From assembly GCA_022829145.1 (NCBI GenBank), contig CM040753.1:7534884-7598883 (forward strand): a stretch of DNA of 64,000 bases, read 5' to 3'. The notes beneath the pieces are model-generated. The model was not told where the DNA came from, made no database searches, and saw only the letters and a program-made list of their open reading frames with translations. Of the stretch, positions 22,260 through 34,981 are shown one piece after another. Source of the stretch: Albula goreensis. Taxonomy: Eukaryota > Chordata > Actinopteri > Albuliformes > Albulidae. How positions within the stretch are numbered: position 1 is the first letter of the stretch; each line of letters opens with the position of its first letter. The position numbers were made by a program, and so were the translations under genes.

Positions 22260-22835
22260 AAGCGCCCTCTCATTTGTTCGAACCACAACCGTCTCGCTCC
22301 TACATTTAGCGGAGTGAGGGCTCTGATGAATCTGCCTTTACGCCGCCCGCTCCGGATGAAAGACTCCGCCAGTCGCGTTATCGCAAACGCACACATTTGG
22401 CTTGGCAATCTAGTGATGCAGAAAAGGGGGGTGGGGGCTTGTGTGGGGAGTAAATATTTCTCCAGTTCCTCGTCCCAGTATCGTTTGGCCGTTGTTGAAG
22501 AGCTTTAGCTCCCGGGATTGAACACTCTTTCTTCATGACACCTTCACATGCTAATCGCTCTCTCTCCCTGGGAAGAGGCATTCACAGCAAAACGACGCCC
22601 CCCTTGGCCAGCTGCTTCCTGGTAACAATGGGAAACCTGGAATTCGGGAGATGCCACTTTCATTCCCGGGTGCACCGTCATTCTTCTCATTCTAAAGGGG
22701 AGTCTCTCTGATCCTCGCGCCTCTTTGGTCGCACCAGATACGGAGCAGAATCTCAGCCAGATGACCTTGGGTAGCGCGAAGTCGCAGCGCTTCCAGAACA
22801 GCACACCGGTCCAGATCAGCCTATGCCCATCTGAA
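22260..22835. promoter_or_regulatory. CpG-retaining block without a visible gene
   Basis: About 570 bases with many CpG (CGTCTCGCTCC, ACGCCGCCCGCTCCGG, AGTCGCGTTATCGC, TAGCGCGAAGTCGCAGCGC) inside AT-rich surroundings. CTGGTAACAATGGGAAACC near 22618 is a loose X-box-like site. Minus-strand frames of 67 and 99 codons cross it without recognisable domains. An orphan promoter or enhancer is possible. Confidence 0.35.
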
Positions 22836-23664
22836 AATAACACAACAAACTAAGATAAATAAATAAAAACACATACATAAATAAAGTGTCCCTGATGATG
22901 CAGTCTATGTTTATTTGTTTAGATAAACAGGAATATTCATATCTGGATTAACCTCCCAGATAAATTATCTAGAAAGCATATGTTAATTAGATAAAGACGG
23001 ATAGAGAAGAAAATACTCTACCGTAATTACTTCCTGGGGGTATGGCATGGCAATTCTCCAGTGATCTTAAACATGGTTATTTCAAAACCTCACCGCACAA
23101 TCTACTGCGATAAAGCCATTTAGACAGTAAACGCAGCACTTCCTGTCAGCTCCTGTTAGTTCGTTTGTAACACATTTAAACGTCATGTCATTGATGATCT
23201 TATTCGTCGGCCTCATGTTAGTTCTTTCATTTATATCCATTTGGTAGATTCATTCAGTCAAATGCTTGTAGTTTCTTCAAGGGTATATACAATTCAATCA
23301 ACAAAAGAACACTGCACGACATATACACTTAGAGTATTTTCATTTAATTGGAGACAAGAACACATCATTTGGAGTGTATTATTTTCATTTTGAAATAGAA
23401 GCACACATGGCCTTAAGATGAGAAGCATGTGTTTATTGAACAACATACCCTTTCGGAAGTCTAAGTCTGTTTGATTTTGTCCTAGCCTAAATGCATTTGA
23501 TGGAATGTGTAACTTTACCAACTCAACTAAACAACAAGTGAGTAAACTTTTGTTTAACAAATAAAGTATTTTAAGGGCAAAAGGCTAAATAATTGGGGAG
23601 ACTGCTCAGGGACCGCTCAGCCACACACTGCACAGGTTTGAATTTAATCCCTCACTTGTTTATC
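22836..23664. other. AT-rich spacer
   Basis: AAATAAATAAAAACA-type sequence at 22855-22890. No gene. Confidence 0.55.
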
Positions 23665-23692
23665 GGGGGTGTGGGGGTTGGGGTGGGGGGTG
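23665..23692 (+). other. G-quadruplex motif
   Basis: Four G-runs of 4 to 6 bases (GGGGG, GGGGG, GGGG, GGGGGG) with loops of 1 to 3 bases. Confidence 0.75.
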
Positions 23693-26600
23693 GCCTCTCA
23701 GTGGTTTCCCTTTCACACTGTGCCGCCTTTGTCTCAGCAAACCCAATCCACTGTAACAGCGTGACATGCTTCAGCATGGCTTGGATGAAGGCGCCTTGTT
23801 TTTTTTCTTAAACCTATAAAAGCCACAGGCCTCTGAAATAGTTTTGTATCATAGGGAGAGTCATATTTGACAGGATTTGTTTTGGTCTTTTTTTTTCCCT
23901 CAGCCCCCCCAGCCCAAATCCTCTCAGCAGTGTAATACAATGCAATCTGATTCTGACCTGGGTCTTCATTACTGTGCAGCGGGTTCCCAGGTAGCACTCA
24001 GCACTATGATTCCATTTCAGGTGAGCTTCTTCCGTATCTGAGATAAGATATCTCATCAAAGAGGACAGGTCAATCAGTCCATCAACCTCTCTGTCGCCCG
24101 GCAATCCTATCCCTGCCAAATTTCCCTAACCCCAATAGATGCTAAAAAACAATGGGACAGATACAGAACTAAAGCAAATACAGCATCGCTGTTCATCAGA
24201 CAAATAATTTAGAAAATTTTACATAATGTGCAAATATGTCTGTTCCTGTTAGATAAATGCTCTCCCAGTTGCAATTCAACATCTCTGTGACTGTACATCA
24301 CAAGATGAATACCTCAAGACAGGATGATAACACAAGTCACTATCCACAACTAAGAGAATCGGAGCTATAAGTCATTTGTCCTTCAAAACGTACAATAACA
24401 TTTGTAAGACGGTTTGGCTTTCAGCATCAAGAGCTACATTTAGATGGCAGTTGACTTGTGTTTCTTTTGTTAATCCAACCAGGTCAAATGTTTGAGCTAT
24501 AACCTGTCAGCTTGCCATTTTTCCGCAATGCAGCCAGATAGGTTTGTCAAAGTTTGTGTCTTCATGGGGAATGTTAACGGATTGATATATGAAGAATGTC
24601 TCTGACGGTCAGGAAGCTGGATATATGTTCCTCTGCCGCGTTACCTTGCCAGTGACGATATGATACTCTCTCTGTACTCTGATGAAAATCAATATGTTCC
24701 ATAGACACAGAACTGCAACAGTCAAAATATCAAAGTCTTTTTAGTGTGAGTCATCTTAACCCAGCCACAACTTTTTAAGTGAAACAGTCACAAGGTCAGA
24801 GAAGTTAGAAAGAACAGTACTCTCAGACACCACCAACAATTATCTATCATGTCAGAGGAAAGGAAAAGAAATCCAGGAAAAATACTCCTTTATCTCTTTT
24901 CTTATTCTGTCATTGATGATAATGACAGACAGGCCTGAATATATAGTCAGCAATGATAAGAACAATCATACTTTGATTAAAGGTTAAAATGTTACCTGAA
25001 CAACATCAGAAGAAGCATAAATTCATATCTGAAAAAGGCAGAACAGGTATATCTGCATAAGGGAGTATAGAGTATATTGCCAAATGCTCATGGTCTAACA
25101 ATGTTAAAAATAGGAATGAATATGTTTGGCAGCAGAAGATTATTATGGTATACTTATATGAGGAATAGTACGTGATGAGGTCATGGAGGTCTCCACCCGG
25201 GAGTCCAAACTGATTATTTCAAAGGAAATACACAGAAGCACAAACATTAAAGGTCACTTTGACTGTTTTTTTTATCAACTTCAGTGATTGTTCAAGGGTC
25301 CGGGAAGCGAGAATAGGTTGAGTCTTCCGCAACAAGGAAATGGATGCAGACTCTCTGGCTAATGATATGTTTAACAGTGTGGGTGTAAAAGGTGGCTCAC
25401 TTGGGTCATGCTAACAATGTATAATTTTTCTCCAGCTACTCAATTTCCTCACGATGTCCCAACACTGTCAGACAGCTGTCCTTTCATTGATATTACTTAG
25501 GTAACTTTGAGGAGGTTTCCATGGTGATAATATACAGTCCAAACTAAGATGTCTGGTAGTAAATGCATAAACAGTTTATATCATGATGGTCTGAAAGCCT
25601 GTGTGTACAGGATGAAATGCATACAGAGATAAAATAATGCAATGTGATGGCAGTCATATGTTTATCATTTCACACCATAACCGTGTAATATTATATTAAA
25701 ACATAGACATGATGTTGATTAACAAAGAGCTAAAGTTTTGATAATGCAAAGCATGGGAAACTGCTGATCTTAGATGCCATGTAGATCATTAAGTAAAATG
25801 CTGAGTTCGACGAATAATGCATTTCAATATGAAAATATGTTCCTAAGTGATGAAAGCCTCTTTATAACTAATACATGAAGGGTGGGACCCTTGTTTATGT
25901 AAAAAAAATTCAAATAAAAAAACATAATTGATAAATAATTATGTTGGGAATGTTGGGAATTATGTGGGAAATAAATGGTAAATAAAATAAAATATAGTTA
26001 GTTGTCCCACAATTTAGCAAATATTAATATTTCAAAAGCATAAACACGCAAATAAATATTAATATCTAAATATAACTATCAATAATGATGTTGAGGTGTG
26101 GAATGTATAAGCTTTTACAGAAAATTTTGGGGAAGGGGCCCAACTGGGCTGTCAATCTGTTCACATGTCAGTTCTGTCCTGGTGCTGAGTCATTTACATT
26201 CACAAAGGTTAAAGAGCCTTAAAACATCTTCTAAAATGCATAATAAATTAAAGTTTATTGATGCTGGGATGTGCGTGGATCTGCGTAATTAAATTATATG
26301 ACGGCAACTGAAATGGCATTAATGTTGCATTTTATGGGAGAAGATGTGACATAAATTCACAATAGTCATGCAGTTAATATCAGTTATAGTGCAAAATTTG
26401 CATTTTAATCATTTTACTTACTCAAGATCATGATCTTTGTAAATCACTAAAATATCATACCTTCTTCTTACTGAGTGAGCTGTTGATTTACACAGCAATA
26501 GAGAGGCTCTGTCAGATCGATACTGGACTTCAGCTTGGATGTGTCTTTATGTACATTATGATAATTTGTCTTTGATTGTCATCAGGGTACTTAATTTTCC

Positions 26601-26989
26601 TCACCCTTAAACAGCTCTTCAATGAGCAGCTCAAACCCATACACTTTTCTTTTTACTCACCCGATATTACAGTCTGTAATCAATGCCCATTTATTGTGCA
26701 ATTATTCATGATTAATAATTCATTTTCTGTACTGCCACATTTACAGTATATGCACTAAGCTAAAGAACTCTGATGTCCTTCTGTTTTACTGGTTTGATTA
26801 AAGAGCTAAATCAGTATCAGTCATTCACTAAACTCTCATTTTGCCAATAATAGAATCATTGTATAGAATCAATTTGTATTATTATGCAAGATGGAGGAAA
26901 TGGCTTAAGTTGATTCTACTGTTCAAACACACATTCTGACATATAAGCACATTCAGATGCATTCATACACATATACATTCTCTCTGTCA

Positions 26990-26991
<2 letters not shown>
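23693..26991. other. Unique AT-rich sequence, no gene seen
   Basis: A 3.3-kb stretch poor in CpG and without recognised mobile elements. A strongly A/T-rich part lies at 25895-26090. An X-box-like GTTTCCATGGTGAT sits at 25515-25528. The longest open frame here is about 100 codons (minus, 23814-24119) and matches nothing known to me. Confidence 0.55.

Positions 26992-27085
<94 letters not shown>
26992..27085. repeat. Long pure (CA)47 microsatellite
   Basis: Ninety-four uninterrupted bases of CA, the longest pure dinucleotide run in the window. Lack of interruptions implies recent expansion and likely length variation between individuals. Confidence 0.97.
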
Positions 27086-27088
<3 letters not shown>

Positions 27089-27458
27089 CCTAACAGAACT
27101 CTTGAGTGGATCATACCACTGGCAGCTGGAGCCGCATGCCACACAGAACACGATACCTCAAACCATAACGCACTGCGTGATGCCAAAACAAATAGCTGCA
27201 GCCCTGCCAAAGCATATAGTTTGTAATGAAAACGGCAAGCATGTAATACGTATTTCATAAAACGTGATGGAAACTTTGCGATCCCATCTGCTACAGTGTT
27301 ATTGTGAAACAATGCCATAGACTACATCTGCACATGTAGGATATGCTTTGAGACTTATTGTTTGGAAGGTTACCCCAGCTGAGATCTCCAATGGAAACAT
27401 TGTCACTTATGGTAGGAAATGGCAGTCTGGAGGTTGATGCTAATTTCCATGAGTGCTG

Positions 27459-27460
<2 letters not shown>
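27086..27460. other. Unique spacer
   Basis: No gene. The 121-codon minus-strand frame that ends here is mostly poly Cys-Val from the CA tract. Confidence 0.5.

Positions 27461-27519
<59 letters not shown>
27461..27519. repeat. (TC)n microsatellite
   Basis: About 59 bases of near-pure TC. Confidence 0.95.
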
Positions 27520-27521
<2 letters not shown>

Positions 27522-28401
27522 ATCTATCTGTCTTATAAAGATACGCCAGCCCTAAAGTCACTGGACTGGCACTACGGTTGATGACAACTGCTTTCAGTGG
27601 GAGGTCTCTTACCTCTGCTTTCATCACCTGAAAAGACCCCTTATCAAGATTCCCAAGTGTGTTTGAATTATATCATTTTCATTCATATGTTAATTAATAC
27701 ATTTACTTGACAGGTTAATCAACAGGTTCCCAAGTGAATCGCTTTTTTGTTTTTCTTTGTTTTTTTTTTTTTTTGCTTAAAAACGACTGTGAGTTGTTGA
27801 AAACTATCCCATGGCAACCGTCAATGCAATGTTTTGCTCCTTTTTTTAGCATGCGAGACATTTAATTCTCAGGCTTTCAAACTAAAATGTACAGTTCATC
27901 ATTTTCGCCAGCTGCCTTTGTTATTTGCGTCCATGGAGAAATACCCAACAGTGACCCATTCTCTTGCTTGAAAATGATATCTCTTTAGAGACCAGTCTTC
28001 AGTTTGAATATTACCCCATTGTACATGCTTCTCTGTTTATACTGGATCCAAAAATAATGGCTGGGAATTTAACCTTGTACATAAATGTGCTGATATAAAG
28101 TACAAATAAAAGCATCTGAATAAAAACATATAAATAGTAACATGAGAGATTGGATAGCTTAGGTCGTTAATTTCATGGATTTAGGCAGGGAGCTGAACAA
28201 TTATCATTTTTTTAAATGTTACAGAGCAGCTGAACATGCCATAATATGATTTTATTTATTCATTATAGAAAGGACAATCTCTCTCTCCCTCTCTCTTCCA
28301 TCCTGTCTCTGAGGACAGACACTTTTACAATTTATACCATAACTAAACATATACTGTGAGATACTACCCCCAGCATGACAACACACATATACACACATAT
28401 A
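27520..28401. other. AT-rich spacer
   Basis: T-run at 27759-27774. CCCATGGCAACC near 27809-27820 is an X-box half-site. No gene. Confidence 0.55.
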
Positions 28402-28550
28402 TTACATTACAGTCATTTGGCTCACACTTTTATCCAAAGTGACTCATAGTTGATTAGGCTAACCAAGGGCCAATCGCCCCTGGGAGCAATGTGGGGCTAA
28501 GGGTCTTGCTCAGGGGTTCCAGTCATCTACCTTGGCCACTACAGGCTGCC
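28402..28550 (-). mobile_element. tRNA-derived SINE, minus strand
   Basis: In plus orientation the tail reads TTACATTACAGTCATTTGGC, then CTTTTATCCAAAGTGACTCA, then GGGAGCAATGTGGGGCTAAG with CTTGCTCAGGGG. Inverted, the far end reads GGCAGCCTGTAGTGGCCAAG and GTAGATGACTGG, which fits a tRNA A-box region. This is the layout of common teleost SINEs with an L2-type TGTAA tail. The head is nearly complete and there is no coding. Confidence 0.8.
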
Positions 28551-30010
28551 ACAGGCTGTCCTGTATATAACCTTCTCATGTACATGCGGGACAGTTGCTC
28601 TTAAACACTGCATGCGGAAGAGGCCGCAGTGCCTCTGCGATGAGCTCTGCTGTTGCTTAAGGACAGTGGCAGCAGCTGTGTTTGAGGAGGACTGAGAACG
28701 GCTCTAGTACGAGCTCCAGACAGTCTTCATCCCGCTCCCCCGTCTGAGAGATGGCCACGCTCGCGTCTCGCGTTTCCCTTCATCCCCCTCTGAAGATCGG
28801 GGGAGGCCAAACCGCAGAATTACTTCATTAATGTGAAGCACATTTCTTACCCTTCAAAGAAACATTTCCATTGAAAGACCAGGCTTGGTAAAAGGCCTGC
28901 TCGCTGCTCTTTTCCTTCTCCTGCTCATTGGATGGAAGCGGGTAAAGAGGGCCTGGCCAGCATCGCTGATGTCGCTGTGTGAGGCCAGCCTCCTGCTGAC
29001 AGCCATTCAGAAGAGGATAAAAATCATCAACAGTGACAGGAAAACATTGATACAATCAACAGAAAACTCACAGGGACCCATATCTACAATTAAAAAGCCA
29101 AAAGTGTCATCCCAGTTAAAAAAGGGTTATCCCAATTACTCATCGCTAACAGAAATAGAAAATAGACTTACTTCCTTCACTAATTATCTTTTTATGATTA
29201 AACCACACTGAGCTTTGTTGTTGAATTTGAGAAAAGAAATCAGGTTAAAAATATAAATCTTAAAAACAAGAAATATGTAAAACAGTATTACCGTAAAAGA
29301 CATTTGTATTATGAGCTCGGTTGTCATTGGTAACAAAGAAAAGCAACTCGCAAGAAGAAGGTGGCAGGAAAGCCACACCTTTTAAACAGGGGTATACTGA
29401 GGTGTACATTGTATGGGCAGGGGGTTGTAGTCCAGGCTGCAGTGAAATACACAGTGCAACTCACAGAGCGTCTGTGTTGTATATATAATTGGATTCACTA
29501 TATCATACTTCATCTTGACAAAAAAAGAGAAAATTATTATTTCATGTAATATTTTTTTTCTTGAAATATACATTTAGTAAGCCAATGGGTAAAATTCTTG
29601 GTAGAGACAATGGTAAAAAATAAAAGTGTTTTATTTATTAATTTATTTTCTTTTTCTGTTTGCTCATGTTGACACAGGAAATAAAATAAAAAAAACACGT
29701 AGCTGTACATAAGGGGGAAATAGACAGAGGTGGAAGAAAAAGGGGCAGCTATTGTGTTGTGTATGTGTTGTCAGCCTTGCTTATACTTGCTGTGAGCCCT
29801 GAGTTACGTTGCAAATGATTAAAGTTACCAAATGAAAACAGAGTTCACGTTGTGAGTTTTTAAAGAGGGTAACATCGGTAATGGGAGAGATCCAGTCTGT
29901 GGCTCCAAAACACAGCCTGATTGCCCTTGGTAGAGGTCAGGTTCAGCAGCCAGTGTGCCAGCTGAGTGGGCAGCCCCTCCAGCTCAAGGATTCTCCTCAC
30001 TACAAGATGG
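28551..30010. other. Unique sequence, no gene seen
   Basis: GC-richer to about 28810, then AT-rich. Open frames of up to 108 codons (28885-29211, plus) show no known domain. A-rich runs at 29520-29530 and 29680-29696. Confidence 0.5.
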
Positions 30011-30027
30011 GTGTGTGCATGTTTGTG

Positions 30028-30078
<51 letters not shown>

Positions 30079-30338
30079 CATGCATGCCTGTGTATATGTC
30101 TGTATACAGCGTATAAGTGTGTTTGTTTGTGTGTTTGAGCTCATATGCATGTATGTATGTGTGTAGGCGTATGTGTGTGTCTGTGTGTATTTGTGTGCAT
30201 GATGTATTTGTGTGTGTGTGTTTGTCTGTGTGAATGATGCGTGTGTGAGTGTTTGTATGTGTGTGTATGCATTTGTGTGTGTGTGTGTGTGTGTGTGTGT
30301 TTGTATCTGTGTGTATGCGTGTGTGTGTGTGTTTGCAC
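30011..30338. repeat. Long GT-rich microsatellite array
   Basis: Pure TG of about 47 bases, then nearly 260 bases of interrupted GTGTGT/GTATGT/GTTTGT words, ending in GTGTGTGTGTTTGCAC. Opposite-strand open frames of 96 to 125 codons read as poly His-Thr and are artefacts. Confidence 0.95.
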
Positions 30339-30600
30339 ATTGAGCAACATTTCCTTGTTAAGAAAAGCGCCTTGATTGTGCCACAAGATGTTATCGCAGA
30401 AATGGCTAATTAAATCCTGCACAGAGGATTCTCCAGCCTGGGAAACTATCCGCCTGAGTTCCCCTGCAGAACCAGAGCCGAGAAAAAAGAAAACAGTTTT
30501 GAGCTGTAGACCATCCAAAACAAGCAGGGCCTTTCATCGCTGTCATCTTTGCCATTATTTATTTTCTTGTGATATCGTTTTCTAGTTCACTAACTGCTAC
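30339..30600. promoter_or_regulatory. Candidate conserved noncoding block
   Basis: Repeat-free sequence with ATGGCTAATTAAATCC near 30401-30416, combining a TAATTA core with an OTX-type TAATCC-like end. Enhancer role inferred from this site and texture. Confidence 0.25.
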
Positions 30601-31945
30601 TTGACACAATTTGCTTGGTGTTTTGTTTTTTTTTTTTTTTTTTCCTTGAACAAACCCCAAATGTTATCTTAAGTAGTTACAGGAAAAACAAAGCGAATGA
30701 GAGCTCTCTCCCCTACGGTCCCCTGTATGGGAACGCTCTGTCGTCTCCACAGTCTGTGTGAGTCTGAGAATTCAGCACTGCTTTTTGTCAGGGCTCACTC
30801 CCATTCTATCTGACTGCCGTTGGCCGCCCCAGTGTGACACACAAAGGGAATACCTCGCTAATGAGTGTCTGTTTGTTGTTGTTGGTGACTGCAGCGTGGC
30901 CTTCCCCACCTGACAGGACCATTGGGCTCCTCCTGAGGTTTGTCAGCCTTGTCTCGCATTCTGTAGTTTAAAAATGATGTTTTTCATAATGATCCACGCC
31001 CGAAAATTGACATGTCAGTGCAAGTATTTTGACCTTAAAACTGACTTCATCCTCCCACTATTTCCCTTGAAATGCCTATAATGATTTTCATACATACATA
31101 CTGCAACAGATGTGTTATAGACATCATGTTTGTAAAATTACTCAGCAAATGGAGTGTGACTTTCCCAGCTATTTCCCTGAACACTTCAATCACCTCTTCT
31201 ACTTTCATTTTATGAGAATATTTTAATTAAATCAGGACGTACGTTTGGATGGAGAGGGCATTTCGTTTTGGCATAGACTGTGGCCTACCCTGCATGCCAG
31301 ACTACAGTGTCCGACTCCAGTGCACAACCAGACCTGTGTGCTTCTATTTCAAGTCTCCATCTGAAAAGTTCTGTAATCTCTGCTTCAACTTGTTCTGACA
31401 GAGATGTACTTGCTGAGTAAACTGAACATATTGCAGAGCCATTTCTGTCTCCATTTTTTTTTTCTCCCGTGATTATCGGCCTGTGGTTATTTTAAGGAAG
31501 ATGAAGTTCTTTACCCTCTGCATAACTTTAGCATATTTATTCTCATTATGAATAACGGGTTCCTTTTAAAGTCTGTTTTGAAAAGTTACAGAATATCTCT
31601 CACTGACTCCTTGTCCTCGTGTTTTGTGGATGAGCTTTAGCACACAGACACCTGTCTCTTATTTGTCTGAGAGCTGGAAATGCTCTGTGTCTGCATTTAA
31701 GCTTCCACTATTGATTAGCGGGATTACTGCTCCATCTGCTAGGATTACCAGCACATCTTCAGTCTTAAAATTTACTGGAAAGTTGATTTTACTGAAGCAA
31801 GTGCAAACCTCACAGATTGCTTCTCAACCGATACTCAAGCACATTTGTTCCAGACATCGGGAGGAAGGTTTATGCTTTAAATATAGTTTCCTAAAAAAAA
31901 ACAAGTCATATTGTCTTTACTTGCTTTCACCTGAGAACTCTCATG
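30601..31945. other. Unique sequence, no gene seen
   Basis: T-run at 30627-30643 and 31456-31466. A 126-codon plus frame at 31624-32004 has no recognisable domain. Confidence 0.5.
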
Positions 31946-32165
31946 TCTTGATGTTCAGCGATGCTGAGCATCATCCTGTCATGATAAGAGGGCTTTTGTT
32001 GTGAGAAATGTTCAGAAAAATTACACTTTCCAAAAATTGTTCCAGTGTCTGGCTGTGGCAGAAAGCAGCAAGCACCATTCCACACGGAACTTTCGCCCCC
32101 AGTTAGCTTTAAAGCAGACATTAATTTCAGATGAAGGAACCGAATGAAACCTGTCAATATTGATG
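31946..32165. promoter_or_regulatory. Candidate conserved noncoding block
   Basis: Evenly mixed, repeat-free sequence with AGCTTTAAAGC and GACATTAATTTCAG near 32117-32130. Weak, texture-based call. Confidence 0.2.
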
Positions 32166-32872
32166 GCTTACTTGACTATATGTGTTTTAGATGTGCTAAA
32201 ACTGTATAGACAAATGATAAAGCACATTTCTAGCTTTGTTGCGTTGTGTTAGACCATATCCTATAAAACACTAAATCCAGCTTCACATTTCAGACACGAA
32301 TTGAATGCTTGGATCACTTGGATATGCAGGGAAGTTTATTTAGGTTATATAGCAATTGCATGTAATTACACAATGCATTTTTTAAACAGTAATTGAGTAC
32401 ATTTACAATTTGTGAACCCAAGAACAAATGTTAATCTGTTAACCTATGTCGTGAAACATAAACTTGACGTGTGTCTTCAAATCAGTTTGACACGGCCTCT
32501 CTGACTGCGACTGCTCAAGACATCAGCTACTCTCTCTACTCGCTACCCTTTTTTTTCATAGCAGGAATCACAATACATGCTCTGCAACAAACTAATGCAG
32601 GATATTATTGTGCAGATCCTGGCTGGGCTGTAATTTGAATCTGGAATGGTCTAAGTGAACCATGGCATGGAGTGGCGATAAGGGAGCCGGGCTCTGATGT
32701 ATGTCAGAGCAGAGATGTGGGCCCATGACAGATGGTAAAATGAACAGGGTGTTTTTGACATTCAGGCGCATGGCACAAACAGAGCTGCTACCAACAGATA
32801 GGGCGGAAAGCAATCAGGAGAAAGGTACGCTTCAGGACTTTATAACAAAATTTTAACATTCGGCACGCAAAA
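32166..32872. other. AT-rich spacer
   Basis: No gene, repeat or RNA recognised. Confidence 0.55.
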
Positions 32873-32902
32873 CCCCCCACACCCCCCCACCCCCCCTTCC
32901 CC
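32873..32902 (-). other. C-tract; minus-strand G-quadruplex motif
   Basis: Four runs of 4 to 7 C separated by ACA, A and TT. On the minus strand this is a strong four-run G-quadruplex match. Confidence 0.75.
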
Positions 32903-33091
32903 ACACCTTGCGCTGTCCTTCAAATACCATTTATAGATATCAATCGACATTAATCTGCCTTTCATGATATAACTCTCAGTTTGCGGGCTCAGAGATCGTC
33001 CTGATTTATTTCTTTAAGCCCTTTCCCCTGCATGCCGAATCCGGCATACTTGCCCAGTGTCCAGGGGGATTTGGGTTGCCTTTTCTTTGGT
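32903..33091. other. Spacer
   Basis: Nothing recognised. Confidence 0.5.
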
Positions 33092-33286
33092 AGGCAGTGT
33101 AGTGTAACGGTTAAGGAGCTGGGCCCTAAGCTCAGACATTGTACACTGAATACCCAGGTAGGGCACTTTCACTGTGCAAAGCCTGCATCACTCTCATTAA
33201 TGCCCTTCACTAAATAGTGTGTAAAATGTACGTTGAGCACATCCCTCTGGATAAGGGTACTGTGAGGTGCCTGAATGTAATGTGTG
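33092..33286 (+). mobile_element. Near-full-length tRNA-derived SINE
   Basis: The head reads AGGCAGTGTAGTGTAACGGT then TAAGGAGCTGGGCC, fitting a tRNA-like A box. The body has CCCAGGTAGGGCAC and CACTAAATAGTGTGTAAAAT. The tail has ATCCCTCTGGATAAGGGTAC and ends AATGTAATG. It belongs to the same general SINE type as 13471-13590 but is more complete at its 5' end and diverged in the B box and tail stem. Confidence 0.8.
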
Positions 33287-34133
33287 TACCCTGAGAGTTC
33301 CACACAGGCTCAGAGCAGAGGGTAGCCACCATGCCCCTTTCCCCAGCCTCCCCACCCTGATCCACCCCCTACACCCCTTGGCCATTGCAGAGTTCTACCT
33401 CTAACCTTTAACTCTTTCAAATTTAAGATTTCATCAGAGGGGACTTCACACCCCTCCACCCCCCTCACAACACCCTTACACAGCCTGACCGGCTCCGGGC
33501 CTTATAACGCCTAGCTCAGAATCTTATCTCCACATGGAAAGGCAATCACCGCACCCGGGGGCCACGTCTGTTTCTGTGACTCTGTCCCTAATCCTGCACC
33601 CCCCCCCCCCAACCCCCAACTGCACTGACCCCCAACCCCCTGGAAAACACCCAGATGTTTTATTCACTGGTCAGGGACCTCACCTGCTCTCAGTGTGACA
33701 TGCGTTGATATCAGCCCGCATGACATCGCAACGGCTCTGACAGTTTCGCCAAGTTTTTTTTTTTCCTCTTCTTTATTTTACCCCAGCAGTTCACCCTCAT
33801 CACCCACCCGAGAGTGAAATTGCATGTATAGACATGCGCTGCATTTTTTCTCTTCTATTTTTTTTTCCAATCCGATGTTAATATCATCTAGAAAATGAAA
33901 TGTGTTCGTCCACACAAACAGCGGGATGCGGCGGAATAATTTAGAGGGCCATTCTGAGCCAACACGGGAGGTTCGGCACACAGGATTTATCCAGGTCAGG
34001 CCCCACGAATCTGTCGGATAGTGGGATTTATAATGAATCAACGCCTGACACCAGGCATCTCATTCCAGTTAACATTCTTTACCCAGAATTCCAGAGCATT
34101 CCGGGGGAGGTTGGTGGACGGAGGAAGCGGTTT
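33287..34133. other. GC-rich unique sequence with C-tracts
   Basis: C-tracts near 33364-33372, 33450-33465 and especially 33597-33643, where C runs of up to 14 bases could pair as minus-strand quadruplexes. No gene recognised. Confidence 0.5.
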
Positions 34134-34152
34134 GGGGGGGTGGGGGTGGGGC
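34134..34152 (+). other. G-tract
   Basis: Seven G, T, five G, T, four G. It can be read as a compact quadruplex if the first run is split. Confidence 0.5.
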
Positions 34153-34436
34153 TTAGGTTCCCTTTTGGAAATTTAGGCTCCACCCCTTATGTCCAAGAGC
34201 TCCTCCCCTCTGATCCCACCCCTGCTGCTGTGTCTTTCTAAGATGTCCTAATGTGCATCGGACACAGTGTCACAATTACTTAGCCGTTACCTGAGGGAGC
34301 GGTGCTGAACGGAGGCAGGGCCCACTCCGCCAGATGGTGAGCAGGGTTGTTTTACACCGCCTGTGCGACACCCCCCCACCCCCATCCCCCCAAAACCCTT
34401 TCCCAACCTGTCAGCTATTGGAGGGTTTCCCTGCCT
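34153..34436. other. GC-rich spacer with C-tract
   Basis: C-tract at about 34369-34391 (CACCCCCCCACCCCCATCCC). No gene. Confidence 0.5.
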
Positions 34437-34620
34437 CACACACACATGGTTACGCGTACACACACACACATACAGACACACGCACTCACACATGCAGTCA
34501 GACAGACAGATTGACATACACAGACATGTAGGTACATACACACCCACACCCATATGCTCACATGCTTGAACATCCATCCACCCACACACACACACAGACG
34601 CACACGCACACGCACACATG
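34437..34620. repeat. Imperfect (CA)n array
   Basis: About 180 bases of CACACA interrupted by GACAGA, CATGCA and ACATAC words. Frames in both directions are repeat artefacts. Confidence 0.9.
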
Positions 34621-34944
34621 ATAAAGTGTCGCAGCTTCCCTTTGCACCCTCAACATACTGACATGCCATCCTTACAGCTCACCCTCCCAGAGGCAACAGT
34701 AAACAGTGAACATGGAGAGGCAAAGAGAGAGAGAGTAATCTTGCATGAGAAACGCACTCACGATTAATCAAGACCTTATCCCCACCGCCCACCCACCCAC
34801 CCTCCACCCATCCGCTGAATTGGGTGGATTCATCACCGAGCGGTCCCTCGTAAGAGCATGCCTGCACAGATACACGCCACCCAGCCTCATTTCCAATGAC
34901 ATACCCTGCCACTAAACTGGAGGACACGCCATTTCAGGAAAAGG

Positions 34945-34946
<2 letters not shown>
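34621..34946. other. Unique spacer
   Basis: No gene. ACCCACCCACCCTCCACCC near 34791-34808. Confidence 0.5.
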
Positions 34947-34980
<34 letters not shown>

Positions 34981-34981
34981 C
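34947..34981. repeat. (TTA)n trinucleotide repeat
   Basis: A T-run passing into about nine units of ATT. Confidence 0.95.
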
